The position numbers and the translations under genes were made by a program. A stretch of DNA of 64,000 bases, taken from assembly GCA_049840395.1 (NCBI GenBank), contig JASGLD010000001.1, positions 62,001 through 126,000 of the forward strand, in the 5' to 3' direction. Numbering within the stretch: the first letter of the stretch is position 1; the number at the start of each line of letters is the position of its first letter. Source of the stretch: CAILZL01 sp049840395. Lineage in GTDB: Bacteria; Pseudomonadota; Gammaproteobacteria; Steroidobacterales; Steroidobacteraceae. Positions 43,601 to 51,548 of this stretch are shown here, one piece after another. Below the pieces are notes generated by a model that was given only the letters and a program-made list of their open reading frames with translations, was not told where the DNA came from and ran no database searches.

Positions 43601-43916
43601 CAGGTCCGCCATCGCCTGCATTGCCCTGGATGGTTGTTCCGGCTACAGCGGTAAAGAGCTTCGTTATGGGATTGAATCTGAGTATCTGCGCGTGGTTGGT
43701 GTCAGCGACGTACAAGGAGCCGTCGGATGACATGGCGATGCCTTGCGGGGTGATCGATATGGAGCGGGCTGTGCGCCCTTCGATGGTTGAGGTTCCGGCA
43801 ATGGTGCTGATTGCAGCCGCATCGGCCGTGGTGACAGAGCCGAGCAGAATGCCGAGAACGGAATAGTGACCGACAAATTGCTTCCAGTTGCGAAGCGCAA
43901 GAACTCCACGACCCAT
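40662..43916 (-). CDS. Large secreted NHL-repeat protein with Ig-like and GEVED domains
   Basis: 1084 residues. A signal peptide (ends about 34, ADA) is followed by about twelve NHL repeats of the form A-x-D-x-x-G-N-L-Y-I-A-D-x-x-x-x-R-I-R-K-I, TGIITTIAGTG, enough for two six-bladed propellers (about 40-690). Two or three Ig-like units follow (about 700-940: DATVAWSVTDAESNV; TVIASYSCNDTLSGI). The final ~135 residues are a GEVED-type domain (FWRIWTDLNRDG ... SYGEVEDYRV), usual in secreted proteins of marine and soil bacteria. AAGGAG lies 6 bases before the ATG. Surface binding or adhesion likely; no enzyme motif. Confidence 0.85.
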   Translation of the reverse strand: MGRGVLALRNWKQFVGHYSVLGILLGSVTTADAAAISTIAGTSTIEGRTARSISITPQGIAMSSDGSLYVADTNHAQILRFNPITKLFTAVAGTTIQGNAGDGGPALSAELSFPTSVAFDATGNLLIADAGQGVIRKVSAATGTISTVAGGGYSTQDGIPATSARLEGPWSVASGNDGSIYIIEQDGNRIRRIAPETGLIYTIAGTGTMGYSGDDGPAVNAQLARPSGVAFDALGNLYIADQFNHRVRMIEATTGIIRTFAGTGEQTWNVTDGMPASQTPLSSPSTLLFDSLGNLLVTEHDTGRVRRIEAGTTLVSTIAGGGTQTEGVAALNGNIGYPQAIALATNGDLYVTGENTFLLQRIVAATGMLEALAGNSWPHFSGDGGLALAAQMWPLMNVANANGDQFMIDNSRIRKVNASNGTISTIAGNGEWGVVGDGGPAINAFLSYPTALAIDSTGNLFLSDQGNHRIRKINATTGIITHYGGTGYGYSGDGGLAVNAQMRQIRDLATDAGGNLYIVEEGSARIRKISATSGIITTIAGNGNTSGPWGDGLLATNVALYPLDAITVDTQSNVFIVQQGRIRRINAASGIITTVAGTGVYGESGDGGSALSANLIANDLKVDAAGNLFITSLFTHRVRRIDANTGIITTIAGTGVAGFSGDGGNATQAQLYTPRDLAFDSSGNLYIAEQYHIRKVAGIGAQVIADTTAPVITYSVAGTQGNAQGWYITDATVAWSVTDAESNVTSSSGCAATTISSDTAGTTLTCTATSAGGTASKAVTIKRDTTGALIAFGNPTPAANAAGWNNSDVTIPYTVTDALSGVPGNAQRSVLANSQGSSLRWSVSVTDNAGNWSGDLTPAVNIDKTAPTASISVPANGATYSLGSTVIASYSCNDTLSGIGSCSGTAANGAAIDTSSAGTKTFSITTTDRAGNITTTAYTYTVTGTPAYCSSRGTTSSNEWIKSIKVAGTLFTTNNNGGYADMTLNPIAVSRGNNAVVVKPGLKDDNHVVFWRIWTDLNRDGTFATNELLYSASDSSALSGSFKIPASALSGTTRMRVSMKYGAAASSCEVFSYGEVEDYRVTIP

Positions 43917-44137
43917 GTTTTCTCCTTGTACCGATCCTGATACGACTTGTTGTCAGTGTGAACGCAATCATAATCACACCCCTTGTCGAAAATATAGCAA
44001 TGGCATAACTAAATGTGAGCCCTGCACGCCGACATCGAATAAGGCTCGGTCGAACTAATCTGATCGCTGCCAAGTAAGCTTAAGCTCTGCTATGAGTAGT
44101 GCAGGGATTGAGGTCGAACTTCTATTTACGGCCGGCG

Positions 44138-44164
44138 TGTCACAAATTGCCGATCTCAATCGTC
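44138..44164 (+). promoter_or_regulatory. ECF41-type promoter of the sigma factor gene
   Basis: TGTCACA (44138-44144), a 16-base spacer and CGTC (44161-44164) match the published ECF41 target promoter (TGTCACA ... CGTC). The sigma gene starts 34 bases later, so it is probably autoregulated. Confidence 0.85.
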
Positions 44165-44197
44165 TGGTTCTAAGTCCAGGTTGCAGAGAGTTTCGAG

Positions 44198-45091
44198 ATG
44201 TCCGACTACGCCGCCATTTTTGAGCAACATCGCGCCAAGTTGCGTGGTGTGGCCTATCGCATGCTGGGTTCACGCAGTGACGCAGAAGATGTGGTGCAGG
44301 ATGCTTATCTGCGCTGGCATCGTACATCCGTCGAAGAGATTCGCTCTGCCGAAGCCTGGTTGGTCACGGCAGTCACGCGTCTCGCCATTGATCGACTGCG
44401 GCAGGCGAAAGTCGAGCGTGAGTCTTACGTCGGGCCGTGGTTGCCGGAGCCCTTGGTGGCGAATCAAGCGCCGCCAGCCGATGCGGCCAGCGAGCTGGCT
44501 TCGAATCTGTCGGTGGCTTTTCTGGTGGTGCTGGAACGCCTGGTGCCGGAAGAGCGGGCGGCCTTCCTGTTGCACGAAGTGTTCGACAGCGGCTACCACG
44601 AAATTGCGCAGATTCTCGGCAAGAGTGAGGCGGCCTGTCGTCAGATCGTGAGTCGTGCGAGTAAACGCGTGCACGAGGCGCGGCCGCGCGTGCAGGTCAC
44701 CGAAGCCGCGCGTACTGCAGTGCTTGATCGGTTCGTACAGGCCATCATGAGCCACGACAAGGAAGGCATGATGCAGCTGCTGGCCACAGACGTTGCATGG
44801 GTTTCCGATGGCGGTGGTAAAACGCACGCCGCGCTTAAGCCCGTACTGGGCAACGATGCTGTTGCGCGTTTCGTGATGGGGGTGATCGGCAGTCGCGTGC
44901 AGCAAGCCGTGTTCCGGTATGTGGATGTCAATGGCGAGACTGGATTGGCGTTGTATTTCGAAGGCCGGCTTATTGCGGTGATTTCGATTCGCACCGACGG
45001 CGCGCGCATCCTGGAAGTGTTCTCCATACTCAATCCAGAGAAGTTGTCACAAATCGGGGTGCCGTTTCGTCTAGTCAGTGAAGTCCATTGA
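44198..45091 (+). CDS. ECF41-family RNA polymerase sigma factor with C-terminal SnoaL-like domain
   Basis: 297 residues. Sigma-2 (YAAIFEQHRAKLRGVAYRML, DAEDVVQDAYLRW) and sigma-4 (LVPEERAAFLLHEVF, YHEIAQILGKSEAACRQ) are followed by an NTF2/SnoaL-like extension of about 120 residues. GPWLPEPL between the sigma regions is the linker motif of ECF41, and DGGGK in the extension is the conserved motif that modulates its activity. ECF41 members have no anti-sigma factor; the extension regulates them. The downstream carboxymuconolactone decarboxylase gene is the standard partner. Promoters of both genes match this sigma's target. Confidence 0.95.
   Translation: MSDYAAIFEQHRAKLRGVAYRMLGSRSDAEDVVQDAYLRWHRTSVEEIRSAEAWLVTAVTRLAIDRLRQAKVERESYVGPWLPEPLVANQAPPADAASELASNLSVAFLVVLERLVPEERAAFLLHEVFDSGYHEIAQILGKSEAACRQIVSRASKRVHEARPRVQVTEAARTAVLDRFVQAIMSHDKEGMMQLLATDVAWVSDGGGKTHAALKPVLGNDAVARFVMGVIGSRVQQAVFRYVDVNGETGLALYFEGRLIAVISIRTDGARILEVFSILNPEKLSQIGVPFRLVSEVH
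45045..45071 (+). promoter_or_regulatory. ECF41-type promoter of the decarboxylase-like gene
   Basis: TGTCACA (45045-45051), again a 16-base spacer, then CGTC (45068-45071). It lies inside the 3' end of the sigma gene, 48 bases before the next start. The same two boxes and spacing as at 44138. Confidence 0.8.
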
Positions 45092-45119
45092 AGCTTTCAC
45101 TTACCCGAGGCAGGACACC

Positions 45120-45599
45120 ATGAAATCCCGAATAGATCTCACTCGTAGCCCGAAATTCTTTCAACCCCTGCTGGCAGTGCAAGCAGTAATCCATGCCGGT
45201 GGTCTGGACGAGAAGTTATTGCACCTGGTGATGATGCGTGCCTCGCAGATCAACGCCTGTGCCTACTGTCTGGACATGCATGCCAAGGATGCGCGCGCTG
45301 CAGGTGAAACCGAGCAACGTCTTTACAGTCTCGATGCCTGGCGTGAAACGCCCTTCTACAGCGAGCCTGAGCGTGCTGCGTTGGAGTGGACCGAGGCCGT
45401 GACACTGGTTGCAGCGACGCATGTTCCAGACGAAGTTTATGAGACGGTGCGTGCGCAATTTTCCGAAGATGAAATCAGGACGCTCACGCTGGCGGTAGCC
45501 ATGATCAATACCTGGAACCGTTTGAACGTGGCCTTCCGCACGGTGCCTGGCGGTTACAAGCCAGGCATGTTTCGTACCTACCAGGAAGCGCACGCTTAG
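45120..45599 (+). CDS. Carboxymuconolactone decarboxylase / AhpD-like protein
   Basis: 159 residues. The AhpD-like core shows the CxxC pair in NACAYCLDMHAKDAR, with the downstream conserved His. In AhpD these cysteines act in peroxide detoxification; in partner genes of ECF41 the substrate is unknown. Start at 45120 has GGCAGGA upstream and begins at a family-typical MKSRIDL; the earlier in-frame ATG at 45078 overlaps the sigma gene and has no ribosome site. Ends at a strong terminator. Forms the classical ECF41 target unit. Confidence 0.9.
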   Translation: MKSRIDLTRSPKFFQPLLAVQAVIHAGGLDEKLLHLVMMRASQINACAYCLDMHAKDARAAGETEQRLYSLDAWRETPFYSEPERAALEWTEAVTLVAATHVPDEVYETVRAQFSEDEIRTLTLAVAMINTWNRLNVAFRTVPGGYKPGMFRTYQEAHA

Positions 45600-45640
45600 T
45601 TTTGTTCTATAGCATTTATTAGCTGCGCTAAGGCGCGGTG

Positions 45641-45674
45641 AAATCCCAGCTTGATTCTCGTGCTGGGATTTTAT
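45641..45674 (+). terminator. Rho-independent terminator
   Basis: AAATCCCAGC at 45641-45650 pairs with GCTGGGATTT at 45662-45671, followed by TATT. It lies 41 bases after the AhpD-like gene and may also serve the convergent serine hydrolase gene. Confidence 0.8.
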
Positions 45675-45710
45675 TGTGACTTATTCCATTTTACGGAGAC
45701 AAACTATATG

Positions 45711-46805
45711 TCATAGCTTGTCGGCCAGCTCAGTGGCGTACAAGCTCATCGCGAGGCGTTGCGGTTGCAGGTCGGTGTTGTAAAAGGCGGCCACACCTGC
45801 GGCAATCTTCTCCGGCGATGACTGGAATAAGTTGGCCAGTACCACCACCGTCAGGCCGTCATCGATGTATCGCGATATCTCCGAGCGAAACCCGAGCATG
45901 GTGCCGGCGTGATGTACTCGTCGATGCGAGCCGGTCTTGCTGACTTCCCAGCCAAAACCGTAAGGTCTGGTAGAGCCATCGTTGAGTTGTACCGCTGTCC
46001 ACATCAGCGCGCGTTGTTGGGGTGACAGCACCTTATCCGAGTATAACGCGGCGTCCCACTTGGCGAGATCGTTGACGGTCGAGAGGAATGCGCCGCTGGG
46101 ACGCACACCCGGTCCCGGCAGGCTCTGCGAATTTTGGTGCTTGCCGCCAGTCCAGACGTAGCCACCGGCACGATGCGGAACGAGATCGCTTAATGTCGTC
46201 GTACGTGTGGCATTCATAGCAAGCGGAGCAAAAATTCGTTCTTGAATGTATTGAGGCCAAGGTTGCTGCGATGTTCGAGTGATGATTTCAGCAAGCACCG
46301 AGTAGCCCAGGTTGCTGTATTGAAAATTTTCTCCGGGTTTGAAGGAGAGCGGCGTTGAGTAGGTCGCGCGAATGGCTTCTATGTCGGGTCTGGTGATGGT
46401 CTGAAAGTCTGGCGCTTCTCTTATCAGGCCGGAAGTGTGCGTCAATAAATGCCGTACGGTGATAGGCTGCCAGTTCTCCGGTGCGTCTTCGAGATATTTT
46501 CTGACCGAGTCGTCGAGACTGACCTTGCCGTCCTGGTTAAGGCGCAAAATCGCGGCAGCGATAAACTGCTTGCTCATCGAGCCAATCTGGAAAACCGTTT
46601 CCGGGCTGGCACGGGTGTCGAGTTCCAGATTGGCAAATCCATAGCCTTTCATCTTCACTGTCTTACCGTTCTTCAGCACCACAATCGACAGGCCTGGGAT
46701 GTGTTGCCTGCTCATCTCAGTAGTTACGTAGTCGTCAACCTTATCGGCGTGGGCAGGCGCATTCGCACTCAAGCTCAGTATTGCGGCGAGCAACAGGTAA
46801 CGCAT
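45711..46805 (-). CDS. Secreted serine hydrolase, class C beta-lactamase fold
   Basis: 364 residues with a signal peptide ending AHA (about 20). Motifs: SxxK in IGSMSKQF, YxN in YSNLGY and HxG in VHHAGTM (equivalent to KTG). This trio is found in class C beta-lactamases, D-amino-peptidases and esterases such as EstB; the HAG variant favours esterase or peptidase rather than resistance. Start at 46805 has GAGGAC 6 bases upstream; the frame is open 25 codons further but without a signal. No regulator beside it; the blaI operon is 13 kb away. Confidence 0.85.
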   Translation of the reverse strand: MRYLLLAAILSLSANAPAHADKVDDYVTTEMSRQHIPGLSIVVLKNGKTVKMKGYGFANLELDTRASPETVFQIGSMSKQFIAAAILRLNQDGKVSLDDSVRKYLEDAPENWQPITVRHLLTHTSGLIREAPDFQTITRPDIEAIRATYSTPLSFKPGENFQYSNLGYSVLAEIITRTSQQPWPQYIQERIFAPLAMNATRTTTLSDLVPHRAGGYVWTGGKHQNSQSLPGPGVRPSGAFLSTVNDLAKWDAALYSDKVLSPQQRALMWTAVQLNDGSTRPYGFGWEVSKTGSHRRVHHAGTMLGFRSEISRYIDDGLTVVVLANLFQSSPEKIAAGVAAFYNTDLQPQRLAMSLYATELADKL

Positions 46806-47053
46806 GGGAAGGTCCTCGGTTCGTCGACGGTTGTTGATGGAGTGTTTCCAACTTGTACGAACCTGTTGGCTAGCTATCACATCGCGCTCAAAGAAAATGC
46901 TGTAGCAATCCGAGATGGATGGGGTTGAGTTCTGCGATCCTGTGCAACTCGAGGTGAACTGTGTTGTTGCGAGCGCCCGCGAAGCGGTGCAACTGATGAC
47001 AACGGCAGGGTTCCAGAGTTAGGTTACGCATTCACAATCGAAGGGGGATGGCC

Positions 47054-48160
47054 ATGACCAGGAAATCAGTACGTCACTTGCTTGCAGGCTTCGGTGCGCT
47101 CGCCGTATTTGGCGGCGTTCACGCCGATATGCTCGATCCAGCCAAAGTCGATCGCAAGGACTACGGTCCGATGACGCCGTACGGCGAAACCGCGGAAGAG
47201 ACTGCGAACAAGAAGGTGATGTTCGAGTGGGTGCGCATGAACATGATCGATCGCAAGCCCCAGGAAGCCTTCGACAAGTACGTGAGCAAGGAATACTGCA
47301 ATCATGGGCATATGAGCGCCGGCACGCGCGACTGCGCCGGTTACGAAGAAACGCTCAAGCGCTGGATCACCAACTACACTCCTGCGTTGAAACCCGGTGA
47401 GAAGCTCGAGATTCCAAACATGGCCACCGTGAACGGTGAGATGGTGACCATGTATGGTGCCGGCGTCGATATCTTCCGCGTGAAAGATGGACGGGTCACG
47501 GATCACTGGGATGCTTCGCCGGCTGCTCGCATCACGCTCAAAGCGCACAGTCCGGAATTCACCAAGTGGGTACAAGAGGGGCGCAAAGGCAAGCCGCCGG
47601 TGGAGAAGGAAGGTCCGTCACGACCAGTGCTGATTGATGAAGAGCGATTGACTTCGGTCAGCTATGGCCCGTTGACTCCTTACGGTGAAACCACTGCCGA
47701 GATGAAAGCCAAGCGCACCGTGTTCCTGTGGAATCACATGCTGATGGTGCAGGGCAAGGGTAAGGAAGCGTTCGAAAAGTATGTAAGCGCGGATTTCTGC
47801 GATCACAGCCATATGGTCACGGGCGGCAAGAAGGCCTGCGGTACGCGCGATGAAGTCGCGGCCATGTTGGGCAATCGTCCTGCCGCAAAAATCGGCGATC
47901 GCATCGAGATGCCCACCATGGCCAGTGTCACCGGCGAGATCGTGACGATGTATGGCGCCGGCGTCGATGTGTTCCGCGTCGTGAACGGCAAGATCACCGA
48001 TCACTGGGATGGCTCACCCGGCAAGGCCGTTACGATCAAGGAGCACGGCTTCGATCAGGGCGATACCAGCACACGTCGCTTGAATGGTGAAAACATTCCA
48101 GGCGGTCCGGGTGGCGGCGGTGGTGCGCCGCCAGCGCCTGCGGCAGGTGCCGCTCGCTGA
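47054..48160 (+). CDS. Secreted protein with two tandem NTF2/SnoaL-like domains
   Basis: 368 residues. Signal peptide ends VHA (about 24). Two near-duplicate ~130-residue domains follow. Each starts YGP-x-TPYGET-AE, has EAF-x-KYVS-x-x-x-C-x-H-x-HM, a Cys further on (DCAGY / ACGTR), then MATV/MASV-x-GE-x-VTMYGAGVD-x-FRV and ITDHWD. The NTF2-like fold binds small ligands; SnoaL members are cyclases or isomerases, but many are non-catalytic. The C-terminus is Gly/Pro/Ala-rich. Start at 47054 fits the GGGGG 6 bases upstream better than 47048. Ends at a strong terminator. Confidence 0.75.
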   Translation: MTRKSVRHLLAGFGALAVFGGVHADMLDPAKVDRKDYGPMTPYGETAEETANKKVMFEWVRMNMIDRKPQEAFDKYVSKEYCNHGHMSAGTRDCAGYEETLKRWITNYTPALKPGEKLEIPNMATVNGEMVTMYGAGVDIFRVKDGRVTDHWDASPAARITLKAHSPEFTKWVQEGRKGKPPVEKEGPSRPVLIDEERLTSVSYGPLTPYGETTAEMKAKRTVFLWNHMLMVQGKGKEAFEKYVSADFCDHSHMVTGGKKACGTRDEVAAMLGNRPAAKIGDRIEMPTMASVTGEIVTMYGAGVDVFRVVNGKITDHWDGSPGKAVTIKEHGFDQGDTSTRRLNGENIPGGPGGGGGAPPAPAAGAAR

Positions 48161-48230
48161 GCCATCACCATGGCTATGGCGTACCCGGACTTAACATCAA
48201 GGTAACTGCCAATTTGCAATGTTCAGGAAG

Positions 48231-48255
48231 GCCCCGCTTATGCGGGGCTTTTTTT
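48231..48255 (+). terminator. Rho-independent terminator
   Basis: GCCCCGC at 48231-48237 and GCGGGGC at 48242-48248 around a 4-base loop, followed by seven T. Terminates the tandem NTF2-like gene. Confidence 0.95.
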
Positions 48256-48332
48256 AGGCTTTGCTGTATACCCAAGCGCACCTAAGTGCGTTTGGTACCG
48301 CTGCTCAAGATTGTTGGTAAGAGAGCACTGGA

Positions 48333-50258
48333 CTATTCAAAACGATTTGTGAGTATTCCATTGTTGGCACTATTCGATTGCGACCAGATGGCTATTGCGT
48401 CGCCGTTCTTGCAAATATTGATGGCGGGGTTGTTTACTGCCCCCACGGCGTAACCGCCTATTTTTTGAGCGCTGCTCCAGCCTTCGCCGGAAGCATATCT
48501 ACCTGACCATAGAGTAGAACTGCTCACCTCTGCTTGAGCCCATATCGCTAAAGCGTTGCCGCTTGAATCGAACACGACTTGCGGAGCCCATATTTGGTCC
48601 GAGTTCGATTGCAGCAATTGTGGCGAACTCCATCCGCTGGTCACATCATAGTAAGAAGCTACCAGGCCGTAGCCGGGCGACAGGTACTTGGGCCAAATCG
48701 CCAGTGCGTTTCCTTTTGAATCAATGGACACTGCTGGTGCGCCCCCATCATCATCAGCGGCGCCGGTAATCGAAATGGGCGTGGTCCATCCAGACGTTGG
48801 CGAGTAGCGACTTGTCCAGATGGTTTCCAATCCGTTTATGCCATCTCCTCGCGACCAGGCTGCAACACCCGTTCCATCAGCATTCATGGCTACTTTGACC
48901 GATTCATCGGAAACGTAGCTGTTGGCATAGCTGGCAGATCTCAAGAATTCGACTCCGCTCCAGCCTTGGCCGGGGCTGAAGTGATTCGTCAAGATTCGCG
49001 TTGCCGATCCGAACCCTTGATACCAGACGACGAGTGCGTCGCCGGCTGCACTCATGGCGACTTCCGGTTTATATGCGAAACCTGAGCCATTGTTCTCGAT
49101 CAGTGTCGCTGCATCCCAACCCCCGTCTGTGCGATAGCGGGCTGCATAAATGTTGTAGCTATATCCATCGTATTGCCACCATGCGGCAATGGCATTGCCG
49201 TTCGAATCCATGGCAATCTTGGGCTGATAAGCAGTGCCAGAGGCGGGGCTTTGAATCGAGGTGGGAGCGCTCCAGCCGCCTGTGGCGGTATATCGCGCCG
49301 CCCAGATGTCATTCCTAACAGCTGTTGAACTGGTTTGATACCAAATTGCAATGGCATTGCCCATGTTGTCCATGGCGATCCGCGGCTCGTAAGCAGGTTC
49401 GGGATTGCTGTCCAATGCGATTGGCGTGCTCCAGCCACTTTGGCGTGTGTAAGAGCTCGAATAGATGTTGGATTCTACGCCGTTGTACCCATACCAGACT
49501 GCAAGGGCGGAGCCGTCGCTATGCATCACAATTTGTGGCGACCCGGATCCGGTGGAAACCCCGGTGACATTGGTTTGTACATTCCAAACTGCATCGCGTG
49601 TCTTGAATGAAACCGTTTGTGGATTTAACAGGATCTCGGACTTGAGGCCAATGATGTTGGCGTTGGCGTTTATTGTGTAAGTGGTGAGTGGAAGTAGTTT
49701 TTGTAAAGGAGTTATTCGTGCTTGCTTGTAAATCGTTTGTAGTGAGCTTGGCTGATTTCCAGAGGTGGAGGTCAAGCTAAGGTTGGCTGGAATGATCGTT
49801 CTGGAATCGAGATCCGCAGAAAAATTCAGAACAAAAGTGGTTTCTCGATCGACGTTGACTTCTCCATTGGCAGGAGAGCTGGTCGCCAGGGTCATGACGT
49901 CTACGCAAATAATTGCAACATTGGAAGCGTTGCTTCCATTGATCACGCCGTTACCGTTGTTGACTGCGCAGCGTTGTGTGGGAGAAGCCGGCTGTGACTT
50001 GACCGTAACGGCGTATGTGGAGCCGTTACCTAGTTGAGTTGAGAATTTAAACGAACCATTCCCGGTAGCGAGCAAATCATTTCCGTTGTTGAGTTGCACG
50101 GTAAGTCCAGTACCGGAGAGACCAGTGATGGAGCCGGAAACAGAGAATGAGTTGCTGATATTGCTGTCGCCACCGCCACCGCAAGCTCCCAGGAATAGAA
50201 GCAACAATGCAGATGAAGAGCGGCGCCCACCTGCGATGCCACATAGACGTAAATCCAA
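48333..50258 (-). CDS. Lipoprotein with shared module, Ig-like domain and beta-propeller
   Basis: 641 residues. A lipobox (LGAC) is followed by GGGGDS. Residues about 38-118 are a copy of the ~82-residue module (SGSITGLSGTGLTVQLNNG ... YAVTVKSQP ... two Cys). Residues about 122-220 resemble a Big_5-type Ig-like domain (SPANGEVNVDRETTFVLNFS). The rest is a propeller of at least seven units of the form P-x-I-A-M-D-x-x-G-N-A-I-A-x-W-x-Q followed by GGWSAP. Start is TTG at 50258 with AAGGAAG 9 bases upstream. Related in design to the 5177 and 7262 proteins. Binding role likely; no enzyme motif. Confidence 0.75.
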   Translation of the reverse strand: MDLRLCGIAGGRRSSSALLLLFLGACGGGGDSNISNSFSVSGSITGLSGTGLTVQLNNGNDLLATGNGSFKFSTQLGNGSTYAVTVKSQPASPTQRCAVNNGNGVINGSNASNVAIICVDVMTLATSSPANGEVNVDRETTFVLNFSADLDSRTIIPANLSLTSTSGNQPSSLQTIYKQARITPLQKLLPLTTYTINANANIIGLKSEILLNPQTVSFKTRDAVWNVQTNVTGVSTGSGSPQIVMHSDGSALAVWYGYNGVESNIYSSSYTRQSGWSTPIALDSNPEPAYEPRIAMDNMGNAIAIWYQTSSTAVRNDIWAARYTATGGWSAPTSIQSPASGTAYQPKIAMDSNGNAIAAWWQYDGYSYNIYAARYRTDGGWDAATLIENNGSGFAYKPEVAMSAAGDALVVWYQGFGSATRILTNHFSPGQGWSGVEFLRSASYANSYVSDESVKVAMNADGTGVAAWSRGDGINGLETIWTSRYSPTSGWTTPISITGAADDDGGAPAVSIDSKGNALAIWPKYLSPGYGLVASYYDVTSGWSSPQLLQSNSDQIWAPQVVFDSSGNALAIWAQAEVSSSTLWSGRYASGEGWSSAQKIGGYAVGAVNNPAINICKNGDAIAIWSQSNSANNGILTNRFE

Positions 50259-50424
50259 GACTTTACTTCCTTAAATCCAATTTAATAAACAGTGAATGAG
50301 CTCTGGGTAGTTGTCAATCTTCTGCTTATTAAGGAAGGAAAATTTTTATAAAGGCTGAAGATGAATGGGTATCGCCTGCAGATCTCGGCCGGTCATACAG
50401 GTTTACAGTAGGGTAACCTGCAGT

Positions 50425-50458
50425 GAAATCCCGGCTGCCACTAATCTGCCGGGACTTC
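50425..50458 (-). terminator. Hairpin after the HDO-like gene
   Basis: GAAATCCCGGC at 50425-50435 pairs with GCCGGGACTTC at 50448-50458 with one mismatch, 16 bases past the stop of the 50474 gene on the minus strand. Confidence 0.5.
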
Positions 50459-50473
50459 ATTTGACTGTTGCGA

Positions 50474-51280
50474 TCAATGCGCAACACTGCATGCGCTGGT
50501 GCCGACGGCAATGGCTGGTGATCCAAAAGATTGGGTGGTGATATCTTCCGTCAGGCAATAATCCAGCGTTATATGCATGTATTCATAGCTCTTCAAGATG
50601 GCAGTCTGGATCTCGCCAATGTCGTGCATGGCAGGTTGACGACCGAGTAGCGTGGCAATGATGTCAAGCGCTTCCCATGGATGGGTGTCGTCATACTCGG
50701 CATGCGCGCGCAGCCATTTCATTGCCCTCCTACGCAGCTCTATGGGAAAGCCATTCGCGTATTGCTCGGATGCGGACACCTGCGCCGCCCATTCGCCGGT
50801 GACGCCTTCGATCGCATAATTAGTAGCAGCCATTGCGGTGGCGAGCGCGTCGCGCTCGCAGGTGTGCCAGCACCAATGACTTAAGGCTTCAACACAGCCG
50901 GATCGTTGGCGCGATAGGAGTTTGGCGCGGCTCACTCCATGTGCCTGCGCCCAGTCGATCCAATATTCTGCGTGACTTTGCTCCACTCGAATATTTCGGA
51001 TCAGATATTTGCGTGCCATCTCGTGGCCTAGCGAGCCGTACTGTACCTTCAATAGATTCATGGCCATGTATTGCGGAAATTGTTCGATGACGGGCCAGAC
51101 ACCGGTAAAAAATTGCAGCAGAGAGTGATGCGACAGTTCGTTGTCGCTCATCAATTTGAACAACTCATGTTCGGTGACGGCACGACGTGCCTCGGCACAG
51201 TTGGCGATGATTTCCTGCAGCCATACTGGATAGCTGGCTGGATGCATCAAGGGACCGGATCGCACAAAGTTTGTATTCAT
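50474..51280 (-). CDS. Haem-oxygenase-like (TenA/PqqC/HDO fold) protein
   Basis: 268 residues, all-helical, no signal. The start at 51280 has AGGAG 6 bases upstream. Candidate di-metal ligands fit the pattern of haem-oxygenase-like diiron oxidases: Glu/His in RVEQSHAEYW, Glu in NYAIEGVTGEW, and a HxxxDxxH motif in RAHAEYDDTHPWEALD. TenA or PqqC proteins use the same fold but lack this diiron set. An oxidative reaction on a small molecule is likely. The gene is isolated, with no thiamine, PQQ or peptide-modification gene adjacent, so no pathway is assigned. Confidence 0.7.
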   Translation of the reverse strand: MNTNFVRSGPLMHPASYPVWLQEIIANCAEARRAVTEHELFKLMSDNELSHHSLLQFFTGVWPVIEQFPQYMAMNLLKVQYGSLGHEMARKYLIRNIRVEQSHAEYWIDWAQAHGVSRAKLLSRQRSGCVEALSHWCWHTCERDALATAMAATNYAIEGVTGEWAAQVSASEQYANGFPIELRRRAMKWLRAHAEYDDTHPWEALDIIATLLGRQPAMHDIGEIQTAILKSYEYMHITLDYCLTEDITTQSFGSPAIAVGTSACSVAH

Positions 51281-51548
51281 CGGTAGCTCCTCACTCATTT
51301 GTCGCAGCCGTATTGGCGCGGTGAGCAAGCCTTGTGTTTCTCAAGCAATGAGATAAGAGAGGTTTCCGTGGTCGTGCCGCCCGAAGTTGCGAGCCGCCTG
51401 ATTTTTAAGGAGGTTGCTTTGTCCCTTGGCGAGATGCGTGAATAGTCACTGAGGTGGTGTTATTGCATGATTTGCCGCAACCCAGTCGTGGCGCATTTGC
51501 CAGCGATCATCCGCTCCAATGATTATGTTGCGATTTATATCTATAGGA

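Noticed and set aside
45711..46805. Beta-lactamase controlled by the blaI operon in this window
   Set aside because: The protein has HAG in place of KTG and lies 13 kb away with no BlaI dyad at its start.
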